From: Epichloe hybrida
Taxonomy: Eukaryota > Ascomycota > Sordariomycetes > Hypocreales > Clavicipitaceae
Length of the DNA: 64,000 nt
Direction of reading: 5' to 3'
NCBI GenBank assembly: GCA_019022495.1
Contig: JAFEKR010000027.1
Location: 1 to 64,000, forward strand
A model generated the notes under the pieces. That model was not told where the DNA came from. It made no database searches and saw nothing but the letters and a program-made list of their open reading frames with translations. A program made the position numbers and the translations under genes. Shown here in pieces: positions 52,501-63,100 of the stretch (position 1 is the stretch's first letter; every line of letters begins with the position of its first letter).

Positions 52501-52790
52501 TTACTAACTAACTAAAGCTCCTAAAGATCCTAGTTATTATATATATAGATTTATACTCCTTATATAAGTGCCTTATTAAGCTTAGTATAATAAAGGAGAA
52601 ACGCCTAATGATTAATATTATAGCCCTTTAATAGTTATATAAACACTAAGAACTTTATAAGATTTAATGGATTAACAGAGAGAATAACCTAGCTAATGCC
52701 TTTATAAAGGTATTACCTAATAAAGCCCTTAAGAGCTTTATCTTAACTAACTAAATAACTATCTAGATAGAGGGATAGGTTACCTACACG
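49501..52790 (+). pseudogene. RIP-broken pol of copia family B (protease, integrase, RT, RNase H)
   Basis: A protease-like segment lies at about 49650-49950. Integrase lies at about 50100-50760 (HVNSPNYFKF, then YKVIVNVFYLD and LGPLDFIIINTRTNF). RT lies at about 51230-51850 (KSRLVIQGCEDKGK, AIALLVRLRKFLIQLRDI-QAY, RVIKPLYRLV). RNase H lies at about 52200-52770 (GYVLILANEDYTNS, KRLMINIIAL). The order IN-RT-RH is diagnostic of Ty1/copia. Stops are mainly TAA/TAG at Gln. Confidence 0.8.
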
Positions 52791-53253
52791 TAACACACGC
52801 GTAGTAAGAGAAAAAGATAATTCTCTAGGAGAATAGCTATAGGGATAAGATAGTAATACATAAGGGATTTACGCCCCTGTAGTTAATATCCCTAGCGGCT
52901 ATAACTACGCTAGCCTACTAGGCCCTCCTAGTAGACTATAGAAATTAATAGTAGTATATAAGAGGATAAAGGTATTACTAAGGAGGAGAAAGATATTATA
53001 TACACGCTACGGTGTAGTATATATGTTATTTTAAGGAAAAGAAGGGATTTAAAAGGACTTACTTATCCTTATATAAGCTTATAGGCTAAGCGAGAGTATT
53101 ATTTCCCTTTTATTAGTAACTATACACCTAGATAGGCTATAAGTTCTTTTCCTTATATCCCCTATTAATTATATTCTTAATTTATCTTTCCTTTTTTTAT
53201 TTCTATAATTAATATTACGCGTTAATAATTATGTTAAAAGAGAGAAGTTCTAG

Positions 53254-53566
53254 TATTAGAACAAAGGTAATATTAATTACGCATCGCAGCTATAATTACC
53301 TAGCAAAAGCTTAGGCCGCGCGCAGACCCCACACGTAACCTATAACCTAGCACGTTAATTAGCTAGGAAATGTAGGGACACAAACGCGCAACCCCTTTTC
53401 CCTTTATGTATTATAACTTCTAGCTTTTTACCTCTCTTTTCTAAGAACTAAAAAAAAATCAATCATAATAACAGATAACGCAGCCTAGAATAGATAATCA
53501 ATGACAATACTATTCTTCGGGCTCACGACTGTATTACATTGAATTCAATACCCTGTGAATCCAACA
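53254..53566 (+). repeat. 3' LTR of copia family B
   Basis: 313 bp, TATTAGAACA ... TCCAACA, aligned base for base with 34245-34557 at a constant offset. In its first 150 bp it carries many more C-to-T and G-to-A changes than the 5' copy. Confidence 0.88.
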
Positions 53567-53969
53567 ATTAGATAAAGGGAATATTTATAGAGGAGTTATA
53601 GATATGTTAGCTAGCTTAGCTAAGGTTATTTAATATTAGGTTTGAAATAAATACCTCGTGGTAATAGATTCGGTTAGTTAGTTGGTTTTCTTGTGATGGA
53701 TAATAAAATTAACAATTAATAATAATATCCTAGATAGATATAATAAAGTTATATCCCTAAGCCTAAGGGTTAATAGATTAATTCCTTAGAAGCTTAATAA
53801 GCCTGTAACTAGGATTCTAGTCTCTTCCTTTAGCACACTTATGTAGTTATACCTCTCTACTATAATAACCATTATAGTATAATAAGGGGTAGTAGTAGTA
53901 GCATCTATAGAAATGTCTTTTCTTATAATACCTAGCTTATCTATAGTTATAAAGTTAACTACTAATTAG

Positions 53970-54226
53970 TGTTAGATACACTAAGGTCCTGCGTAGGTAA
54001 TAAATCCTGTATAAATTAAAGTTAATAATAGTTAGATAGATAGCTAGGAAAGAGGGAGAAGAGAGGGAAAGTCTAGATGCTAGGAAAGTAGGCGAAATCC
54101 GTATGTGGGGCACAACAGGGGGTGGCGAATTGATGCAGCCAATCATATCGCGTGCATCGCGCCGGACCCACAATTGGTCCGGTCTTTGGCCACGATTGAA
54201 CCGATGAAGATCCGAAGGAATCAACA
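53970..54226 (-). repeat. LTR of copia family A, right copy
   Basis: 257 bp, TGTTAG ... ATCAACA, followed by GATCC (54227-54231), the partner of the duplication at 14349-14353. The inner half is RIP-mutated, but the outer ~115 bp (from about 54110) are almost unmutated and normal in GC content. Confidence 0.88.
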
Positions 54227-54288
54227 GATCCGGTATTGAAAAAAACCCAACTTCTTGCTCTTGCAAGGCCCTGCCTTTTAGTACGCTC

Positions 54289-55362
54289 TCAACCCTCCAA
54301 GAAAGGATCGAATTCGGGGATCTGTAAATCAGGTTAGCATCACGAACCACCACGGTAAGCAGGACTCACACTCACTCTATGTCTGATAGCCTTCGCCAAG
54401 TATGCGCCGAAATAAGCATCAGCAATTTTGGGTTGGATACCAGTACCGTTGAATGCCTGGACCATTCGGTCACGAAGCTTGATGGAAGGAAAACCATTCC
54501 AATCCACAAGGGCACCTTGCACCCAGATACCTCTATGGTTCTCAATATTCTCGTCCCGGGCATTGGCGAACCGCAATGCGTGCGTTCCACTGCCGTGCTT
54601 GTGATAGACGATCTTGGCATGGCCATCTGTACGACTCCACCCGTGTCAGCAATCATGCCCTTCTCCAACTGGTAGTTGATGACTGCAGAGCGCGTCCGAG
54701 ATGAGCACTAACCTTGGAAGCGAACTCGCAATGGCTCCCGGGTATTGTAACCGTCGTGCGCAGACGCAGACACGAGCCTGGGAAGATCCTCGTCTTGCCT
54801 GACGACAACGACGGCATTTTCCCACTCATGTCGATGGCCTGATGCTATGCCGGCGACGTGCTCTATCCCGACATCCTTCTCGAAATAGTGCTCGTACCTA
54901 TGTGGCAGCTCTACTGTCAGTCTTCTGTTCTTCATTTCTTGAAGGGACCGGGGAGGCTGTCCGTCTGGATGCCCATGTTGTGGCTTACATGTACGCACAC
55001 CAGCCATTGTTGCACCTTTCTCGGACGTAGACATTCTGGTTATCCAGATCCGCTTCGTCTCGGCAATACTTCGTGTTGCTCTGGTAGGTACTCTTGAGGC
55101 CTTGCGCTAGGTTTCCTTGGGCATCAATGGCGGGGACATTGTAGCAACTGTCCGTGTCGTAGTCCAAAACGGGTTGGAACTGCAAGGCCCTTTCGGATGC
55201 GTTCTGGGGAAGGGCTCGAGGGGGACTCGGCCTTGAATTGGCAAGGCCGGTGGCGGCGGCAATGGCAGTCGAGTCGACGTCAACGCTGCTCGTGGTGAAA
55301 GGAAGACCGATTGCTGATCCGGCAACGAACAACGTCGCGATAGTGGCGGGCGGTGTCTTCAT
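54289..55362 (-). CDS. NPP1-family (NEP1-like) secreted protein
   Basis: A member of the necrosis- and ethylene-inducing peptide 1-like family; cytolytic members bind sphingolipids of plant membranes, and others are non-toxic. Four exons on the minus strand, 55362-54989, 54897-54713, 54626-54376 and 54321-54289, encode 280 aa. An N-terminal signal peptide is followed by SCYNVPAID, DLDNQNVY, NNGWCAYMY, the heptapeptide region GHRHEWE, KIVYHKHGSGTH, ENHRGIW and LVDWNGFPS. The family heptapeptide is GHRHDWE; here Asp is Glu, at a residue that helps hold the metal ion, so cytolytic activity is uncertain. The last exon depends on an intron (gtgagt...gctaac...acag); without it the protein would end at 54340. 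The stop is 62 bp from the repeat block. Confidence 0.87.
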
Positions 55363-56943
55363 GGTGACGCTGCCCCTCGTTAGTCGTAAGGACAACGTTT
55401 TTTCTTCGTGAATAAAAACTGAGTAGCTCAAGGCTGAGATGAGAATGAGATGAGATGCCAACGATGCAGAATGCCGGTAGCTTCGCCCCTGGTCTGTGCA
55501 AACAACTTATCTCTGGGTAGAATCTTATCGGAGTTTGAACAGCAACAACAAAAAAGACTGTCTTGGCACTTCAACAAGAATTTGTGAGTACGAGGGCACA
55601 GGAAGTTGGGAAGGGAAGTAGCATAGTCCTGTGAGAGGCAACTCCTCGCTCAATACTGTGGTCAGTTGGTGTGTACAGTCCAGCTGCAGTCTTTCTAGCC
55701 AAACTATAAAATTGCTAGTCTCTTGCTCGCGCAGCGTCGCGGCGACCACAAAACTTGTTGCATCTTTGCTCGACGAGACAGCAGTAAACCATGTTTACTC
55801 GTCTGAACAAGATGCCCTCTATGTCGCAGGCCGGGAAGCACACACATACTTTTAACTTCAGGCGCTGCTGCATTGCCCATCCGCTTGTTTTCACTCACGG
55901 GATGGTGCCAACGCGCAAGAAAAAAGTCAAAGCGAGGCAACAAGGTTGTGGGATAAGGATTGCGGCAGCGTCCGTCGAGGTCTGGTCAGGTAGACGCGCA
56001 ATGTCAGAAAAAAGTGTGTGAATTTCGGATCCGAACAAGGTTCGGATAACCCCCATTGTCACAGTGAGGCTTCTCGGAAGGTAACCGCGAGGTCAAACTC
56101 AATTTTTCTCATGTTTGCATCATCGCCTGCACGAACTTGGCTCAATTAAGTTAGTAATGCTCGTGACTCGTGGGTAGGCGGCTGTTTTTGAGCAGCTCAT
56201 GACAATTTTGGTTGTGGGTAAAAAAGCAACATTTCGGCTTAGAACGCATTCTGACGTGTTGACTTGTCCAAGCGGACGTGGCATTTGGGGTTTATTTTGA
56301 AACTCGAGAAGAAGATCAAAATTGAGACCGGTCACGTATTAACCTCTGCGGTATTTCTTGAATTAGAATTGAAAAATCCTCTTCAAAAAAAAACATACAA
56401 CACTAGGTATTCGCTGATCGTCACCGACTCAACTACTAATCTAGCGCTCACCAGATTATCTAGCGGAGATCAGACGGGATCCAGATTTGGCTGGCGGCTA
56501 TGGTCGTATGTGGCAGTTTCGCAGAATTAATTAGACTATAACCGCTATTCTCTTTCCTTATTAGCCTAGCTCCAACTTATCATCTTACCGCTACCTAGTC
56601 GTGATGTTTAGTAAAACAGCCTTGAATACTACAGAGATAGCAGAGCGCCTCTGTTCTCAAAACGGGTGTCATTCGCTGCTGGGCTGCCCTTATTGTGGTT
56701 GCTGTCTCTTCCTGGCACGTGACAGATACTTTTCTCGTGCAACCGCAGCCCTTTTCACTCCGTGGTAGTTCCTCTCCGGATGCATCACAACTTCTTGGCT
56801 TTGGCCACTAAACGCATTGATTGATAGATCGTTATATCGTCTCGTTTGTTAGGGAGTTTGTCTCTGTTTCCGATGCGTCCCCTCCTTGTCAGGAACTGCG
56901 TGCTAGGCACCAATACTCTGCATGGAAAGTTGCATTACCCTAG
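55363..56943. other. Intergenic region, no gene recognised
   Basis: It contains the NPP1 promoter (minus side) and possibly the missing 5' end of the kinase pseudogene. Open frames are short and overlap on both strands, and no family motif was seen. Confidence 0.5.
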
Positions 56944-58400
56944 GCTCTTCCATTGGATACACTCATCGACGAAGAGCGAATCCCAAGCTGTAAGCGCCAG
57001 AATTTCTTCCATTATATTCCTGGAGACATGATAGGGGGTCAATATCTACTATATGCGAAAGTTGGTTGGGGTTCGTCGTCGACGGTATGGCTTGCTCAAA
57101 AGAGCCGGTGGGTGGCAACGCTTTCATGACCTGGATTTTCTCAATCACCAACTCCAATATGAGAAGAACCTGGTTTAGAGGGCAGAGATATTTCGATATT
57201 GAAATCAATACAAATAATTATTGCGATGAAGAAGCTACGAAAGAATTGGCAAGGTCTGTTCACCTCGCGTCCGGCAACAAGAAGCACCGTCGTGACGACT
57301 TGTTAGTCACTGCTGTCGATGATTTCACCATTCAGCCTCCCAATGGACAACATATTTGCTTGGTGTTTGAGCCAATGCTAGACAAATTATGGCTATTTAA
57401 GCGGCAACTTTCTGCCGGAAGGATAACGCCTTCGACGCTCCCGCTGTTCAAAATCTACGTTCGGTGCATGCTGCATGGTCCCGAATATCTGGATACCGAT
57501 CGTCATGTTGTCCACACTGGTATCCGGCTTCAGAGGCAGTTCTATAATAGAGCCCTACTAATCATGGCTATCTAGATCTTAAGCTTGACAACATTCCCAT
57601 GGCGTTTGAGCATCCCTCGGTCATCAAGCGATTCATTAAAAGTCAACGAGTAAACCCAATGCCCCACAAGAACATTGGTGGGTATGCTGTCTATGTCTCT
57701 CACAAATTTTTAGGTGATCTTCAAGAAGAATATCTCTAAAATATAGTTCCCAAGATTGCAGACTTTGAACTAGCACAACGGGGAGATGACGGAGTGCCGC
57801 TCCTCCATCCAGTACAGCCCAATCATTGCCATGCACCTGAAGTTCTACTTTGAACAAGTTGGTCATATAGCGTCGATATATGGAGCTTCGGAATCATGGC
57901 AGGTCTGGTTCTTTTTCCAAACTTCCAGGCATATGTTTTAATTCCTTGCAGTTATGGGACTTACGTAGTGGCCGGGAACTATTTCTCGGCTGACCCGGGA
58001 ACACACTGAACATCAAAGAATACAGCGCCGCACATCGTCTAGCGGAGATGATTGCGCTAATTGGCCCAGTACCTACAGTTTTATTACATCGACAAAGAGA
58101 TCTGCGACGCTGGTGTTGGGAACCGCATATCCCGAATGCCAAAGGAGATATGTGTAACAACGCAACCGATTACTTCGGCGGTCCTTTGTTCGATGACCAT
58201 GCTGAGTGAGACCGATATCGAGCAACTGAAATAGCCACTAGTCAGTCTTCAGGCAAGTTCATGTACGGGCCATTGATTCCATTCAATCGTCAGTTGAGAA
58301 AGGAAGTGCCAGACTGTATTGCTCCCGAGGATGTAGAACGCTTCCTAAAGTTTTGAAACGCATGCTATGTATGCTGGCTCCCCGAGGAAAGGGCTATGGA
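56944..58400 (+). pseudogene. SRPK-type serine/threonine kinase pseudogene
   Basis: Kinase domain blocks can be read in order. They are LIDEERIPS and IPGDMIGGQY, the Gly loop KVGWGSSSTVWLA (about 57052-57095), HICLVFEPM, HTDLKLDN (after a 56-bp intron at 57520-57575), KIADF, HAPEVLL, YSVDIWSFGIM, EYSAAHRLAEMIALIGPVP and DYFGGPLFDD. A first intron at 57108-57163 also joins in phase. Lesions seen: the VAIK lysine is Glu (57201-57203), DFG is DFE (57761-57769), in-frame TAA at 57737 and TGA at 57851, a phase problem near 57900, and further stops downstream. No start codon was found. It most resembles fungal SR-protein-specific kinases and is almost certainly non-functional as a kinase. Confidence 0.8.
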
Positions 58401-60160
58401 ACCGAAGAAAGATCGATGGCTGGCTCTTAATTCTGACAACTGAATTGTATTGGGCAAACCAAACCTATGTCGAAGGAGAATATTTTGATGAGTCTTTGAA
58501 GGGTCCATGCATATCTAGCTCAAAATTAGTCACCACGTGCGACTACAGATTATAAAGATACATCTATGCAACTTTTGTAGATATCTGGTGCCCAGCATGG
58601 TGAGCCATCATCATCAGGGGCACTTGGCCAATCCCAAACCCAGTACAAAGTGTACCACCCCGGTGTGTTTGTCTCGCCGTAGGCAATTTGATGACTGTGT
58701 GAGGCGAATTGGTGAAAATTGCACATCCACAGCCGTCGCTTAACAATGTTTGCTGATCCAGGCCCAGGGGGCCCGAACATCCAGCTGTTAAGCACAAAAG
58801 ATCTTGCAGGGATTGCCGATGCCGCCGAGGCCAGTTGTGGCGGTGACCAGGGCTTCAGGAACAAAGTGACATTGGCCGAGTTGTCTCTTAATAAATAATA
58901 ATATCTGCCGCCATCTCTTCCTTCGCACAATGTACATATGCACAGTACCCGGGGGCAAATGTTGACGGTTTCGGCGATCGCTGACCGATACGGTCCCGGA
59001 TCTTCCTGGTTACATCCCCACGACGCGGTGATATAAATAATGCACGGCCGATAGACGGGACCCTGGCTGTTGGCTCAGGCCTCCAACAAAACAGACGAAT
59101 GACCGAGCACAACAACGGCATTGCCAGAAAGAAACATTGGATCGGCCAAGACAGGGGCCGGTGCCTGCTCTTGCTGAGTATGCCTGCGAGCAATCAACGC
59201 CACTCCCGTTCTGGCTTAATCGTGCCGTCCCACTTTTCTGGTTCCCGTATGTCAATTGTAGATCCTTCGCATCACCAAAGGGGGCGGCGGGGCATCCTCA
59301 GAATTCTCGCCGCATTTTTTGCTTCTGTCCAGACCAGAGGCCCAGCAGCCCGTTTCCGCCTCGTTCTGGCCCAGACATGGCATCCAAGTCGGTCGTTCGC
59401 CAAGTTGACGACAACGAACATCACAAGTCAAGAGTCAAAGCAGAAGGCGACCCCGAAAGCCCAGAAAGCGTGGACGCAGGCAGCCGGGCCCGGGACCTGG
59501 GCACAGACGTTGGACTCGACGATGTACGCCACCGCCCAGGCACAATTGCTCAGACATCATGATCAGTGGCCGACCGCAGCCCTCCATGTCTTGTTGACGA
59601 CTTTGACGACTTGTTGATGGACTTTTGATCGGACATGGGACCACGGATTGTCCAGACGTCTTTGTGTTACATCGCTCACTTCTCTCGTCCTGTCTCACTC
59701 TGCCGCTCTTCCCGCCTGCTCTCATGAACGCATCATTCGAGCAACACCAGAGCCGCCGCCCAGTCGACCTTTGACTTCACAGGCACTCGGCGTCTGTGGT
59801 TTATTAGCTGAAGATCAAGGCTTGTCGAGGATTCGATGATGCCCCACCGAACACCGGTTCAACGCCATGGCCAGGGGAACCTGGTCAAGACCGGGTCTTA
59901 GCGCAGCGGACTTCCAGAATAATAAACACCTTGACCTTGATACCTTCAGGTCGCTCAGAACGGTATCCACCTGTTCGATAGCCGCTGGGAAGCCCGTCAT
60001 TTAGGACGCTGCTCGGCGTACAGAGTTGGCGTCGCCATGGCCTGTTCTGTATCGTACATAACGTCTTAGGTCCTCCTCTTCCATCTCTTCGCGGGATGTT
60101 GTCACCACCAACCCACATCACGACCTTTTGAGTCGGGCGAGCTAATTCGTCGTTGTTGCC
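58401..60160. other. Intergenic region upstream of the WSC gene, no gene recognised
   Basis: Normal composition; it contains the presumed promoter of the downstream gene. Several antisense and overlapping open frames exist between 59000 and 60000, but none shows family motifs or a plausible exon structure. Confidence 0.5.
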
Positions 60161-63100
60161 ATGATGGCTCTCCGAGCATTTTTGGTCACGGCCACGACCT
60201 TCATGGGCCTGGTCAATGGCGTTGCCGACACCGACACCATTACTTGGGGAGGTGACAACTCCAGAGCCGGTTATCAAACGTAAGTAAGACAATGAAAGTG
60301 CGAGACAACGATTCCCAGATACATACATGCCTTTATCCCTTAACAATGACTGACAGACTGTGTTAGAAATCACAACATGGACCCTGCCGTGGTCGCGAGC
60401 AACCAGTTCGGACAACTCTTTCGAACCAAGTTGCCAGGAACATTCGATGGCCAGGCGGAGCAAATCTTTTCCCAACCTCTTGTCTACACCCCGAGTGGCA
60501 GCGATAAACAGTACGTGTACTTTGCGACGGCTCAGAACAACGTCTACAAACTCGACGCCAAGACTGGACAGATTGTCGCATCGCGAAACCTGCACACCCC
60601 TTTCCTGACTGCTGATCTCGATGGGTGCGTCGATATCAATCCCACGGTTGGTGTCACCTCTACCGGCGTTATCGACCCTGCTACCGATACTCTGTATTTG
60701 ACAGCCAAAACCTACCTCGACCAAAAAGTCGCCGGGGCGCAGGGCAGACCCAATGGCCGATACTATGCTCATGCTCTTGACGTGAACGATCTCTCCGAGC
60801 GACCCAACTTTCCCGTTGATCTCGAGGGCCTTGTAGCCAGCAACACCGGCGAGCGCACGTTCCAGGGTGGGATCCATCTCCAGCGTCCGGCCCTTCTCCA
60901 CACCGGGAACTTCATTTACGCAGGGTTTGCATCCCATTGTGTGCAGTACAACTTCACCGGGTGGATCATCGGTTGGGACAAGACGAGTGGCAAGATTGTC
61001 GAGAAATGGTCTACTGAAGGGCAAGGCGTTCCCAATACCATCAAAGGTGGTGGTATCTGGATGTCCGGGGGCGGTATTGCGTCCGACGACAAGGGCTCCA
61101 TGTTCCTTGCCACTGGAAACGGATATGCCTCTCAGCTGGCCGATGTCCCTGTCGGCGGTTTCAATCCTCCCACATCGTTAGAAGAAGCCGCCCTGCACAT
61201 GACAATTAATTCTGACGGCAGTCTCCGACTGGTCGATTTCTTCATGCCATGGGAGAAGCGAGCTCTGGATGGTGCAGATAAGGATTTGGGAACCTCTCCT
61301 CTTGAGATTCTTCCGAGCCAATTTTCGTGTGGCGCCGTCAGGAGAATTGGAGTTGTGACGGGCAAGAGTGGCAAGACATATTTCCTCAATTTGGACGACT
61401 TGGGCGGATACAAGAATGGCAAAGATGGCCTGGACAGGGTCATTCACGTTTACGAGAATTTGAACTCGGTGTACTCCGGCGCAGGCGTCTATCCCCTCGA
61501 AGGCGGCTACGTTTACATCAACGTCATCCAGCACCCGTCCATTGTTTTAAAATTTTCCTGCAGTGGTGGCGTTCCTGGATTTACAAAGGTCGCCGAAACC
61601 CCTCAAAAAAACGCCTACGTTCTCGGCACCAGTCACGGCACAACTACCTCCCTTAATGGCCAAGAGGGTACTGGTTTGCTTTGGGTTACGGATGTGCAGG
61701 GCCTTGGTCTTCGCGTTTACGACGCTGTGCCCAAAGCCGGCAGTCTCAACATGATCCAGTCTTTCAACATTCCTGGAGTCAACAAGTTCTCTCGGCCTGT
61801 TTTTGGCGATGGCATCGTCTATATCGGAAGCAATCAGGGTTACTTGTACGGCTTCGGCTCGCCCGTCAACGTGCCTCTCAATTGCACTTCGCCAGTCGAC
61901 TTTGGATCGGTAAATATCAAGAATAGTAGCCTGAGCAAGCCAGTCACTTGCAAGGCTCGCATCGCCCTGACTGTCACTGGAATCGAGCTCAACGACGCCA
62001 AGAGCAAGGACTTCACTATTTCAGGCCTACCGACCACTCCTCTCCAAATGGCTGTAGATGATACCTTTACTGTGAACGCAAAATTCTCTCCATCTAGCGT
62101 TGGCCTGTCCTCTAACGATATCCTCGCCAACACGACAAATGGCGCAGGTGGCTACAGCAGCAGCACCCACGCTCGTCTCACAGGCACAGGGAAAAGCGCA
62201 GGGCCGCTCTTCCAAGTCAGTCCTATCATTGTCACCTTTAAGAAGGCTGTGACCGGACAAGATTCCAATGGGGTTACCGAGACGGTCCTTGCCTCCAACC
62301 TGGGTAGTCGGCTACTCACCGTTCGGTCCGTGCTGTATTCCACGACCAGCACAGACGGGCCTTTCCAGAGTTGGGACGGTCAGGGCACCGCTCTGACGGT
62401 CGGCAAGTTCACATTTGGCAACATTCCCACTACGATACAGCCCGACGACGCGTCCAGCATCAACATCAAGTTTGATACGTCTGAGAGCGGTACCTCCTCT
62501 TGCTACATCAGGGTTGTCACGGATGGTGGTAATGGCACTTTTTCCGTCGCTGCTTCTGCTGGCCCCGGAGCAGTGGCAAAGTTTGAATTCCAGACCCCTG
62601 ATGGCACTGGCTGGGTCAACCACACGTCTGGCACTCCATTCACTTTTGGAAATGTCACTGAGAACAACTCCAAGTCACTCAAATTTCGTGTGACCAACGC
62701 TGCTCCTCAAGGTGGCGTACCCCTGTCATTGACAGTGTCTAAGCCCCCTTTCGGCGTCGCAGGACTCGTCCGGGCTCTTAATCAGGTTGATCTTGCTGAG
62801 GGCACTTCCTTGGCTCCCGGTGAAAGCGCCAACGCCACGCTTATTTGCAACGCGCCCTACGCACAGTGGAATACGGCCCCATACAACGGGACGGCACATT
62901 GGACGATGAACACCAATGATCCGAATTCCGGCAAACAATTGATTGAGTTTCTCTGCAATGCTGTCGCCGAACAGGCGCCCCCTCTGCTGCCGAATGGTCA
63001 AGGCCAGTTCAGGTATGTTGGCTGCTACAAGGACAATACGCCTGGCCGTCAGCTGTCCAATCAGATCCTGGCAAACGACAATATGACCAACGCGGATTGT

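Larger units (their letters stand above)
34245..53566 (+). mobile_element. Ty1/copia family B retrotransposon with nested insertions
   Basis: The LTRs are both 313 bp, at 34245-34557 and 53254-53566, flanked by the perfect 5-bp duplication ATTAG. Without the gypsy element and the TRIM-like element it is about 6.8 kb. It is plus-strand: a purine tract (about 53234-53247) precedes the right LTR. The left body of family A at 25681-25704 shows the same sequence without this insertion, an internal empty site that confirms the boundaries. Confidence 0.88.
14354..54226. other. RIP-mutated nested retrotransposon block
   Basis: About 39.9 kb, strongly AT-rich and TpA-rich, almost without open frames longer than 60 codons. 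Transposon proteins can still be read, but in-frame stops sit mainly where Gln (CAA/CAG to TAA/TAG) and sometimes Arg or Trp are expected. LTR pairs differ almost only by C/T and G/A transitions. This is what RIP, a C-to-T process acting on duplicated DNA in ascomycetes, produces. The block is bounded by a GATCC duplication, so it entered a single site that once brought the DUF427 and NPP1 genes within about 0.85 kb of each other. Confidence 0.88.
26093..54226 (-). mobile_element. Ty1/copia family A retrotransposon, right body, with nested insertions
   Basis: A minus-strand copia with 5' LTR at 53970-54226 and 3' LTR at 26093-26349. Removing the hAT-like element and copia B leaves about 6.75 kb, a normal copia length. 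From right to left it reads gag, protease, integrase, RT and RNase H. It lacks the deletion seen in the left body and so gives the fullest view of family A. It is heavily RIP-mutated and inactive. Confidence 0.83.

Noticed and set aside
14354..54226. The 40-kb AT-rich block as a centromere
   Set aside because: Its size and composition would allow it, but a single GATCC target duplication at the outer ends and a full account as nested transposons are enough. There is no evidence of centromeric chromatin from sequence alone.
14354..54226. Mitochondrial DNA insertion (AT-rich)
   Set aside because: No mitochondrial gene, rRNA or tRNA motif was seen; readable proteins are retrotransposon polyproteins with RIP-type stops.
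57513..57575. Loss of the kinase catalytic Asp (HTG instead of HTD)
   Set aside because: A 56-bp intron (gtatcc ... ctaatc ... tctag) fits exactly in phase, and splicing gives HTDLKLDN, so this residue is intact.
59137..59562. Open frame of 141 codons upstream of the WSC gene
   Set aside because: Proline/serine-rich with no family similarity, overlapped by frames on both strands; more likely promoter or 5' UTR sequence.
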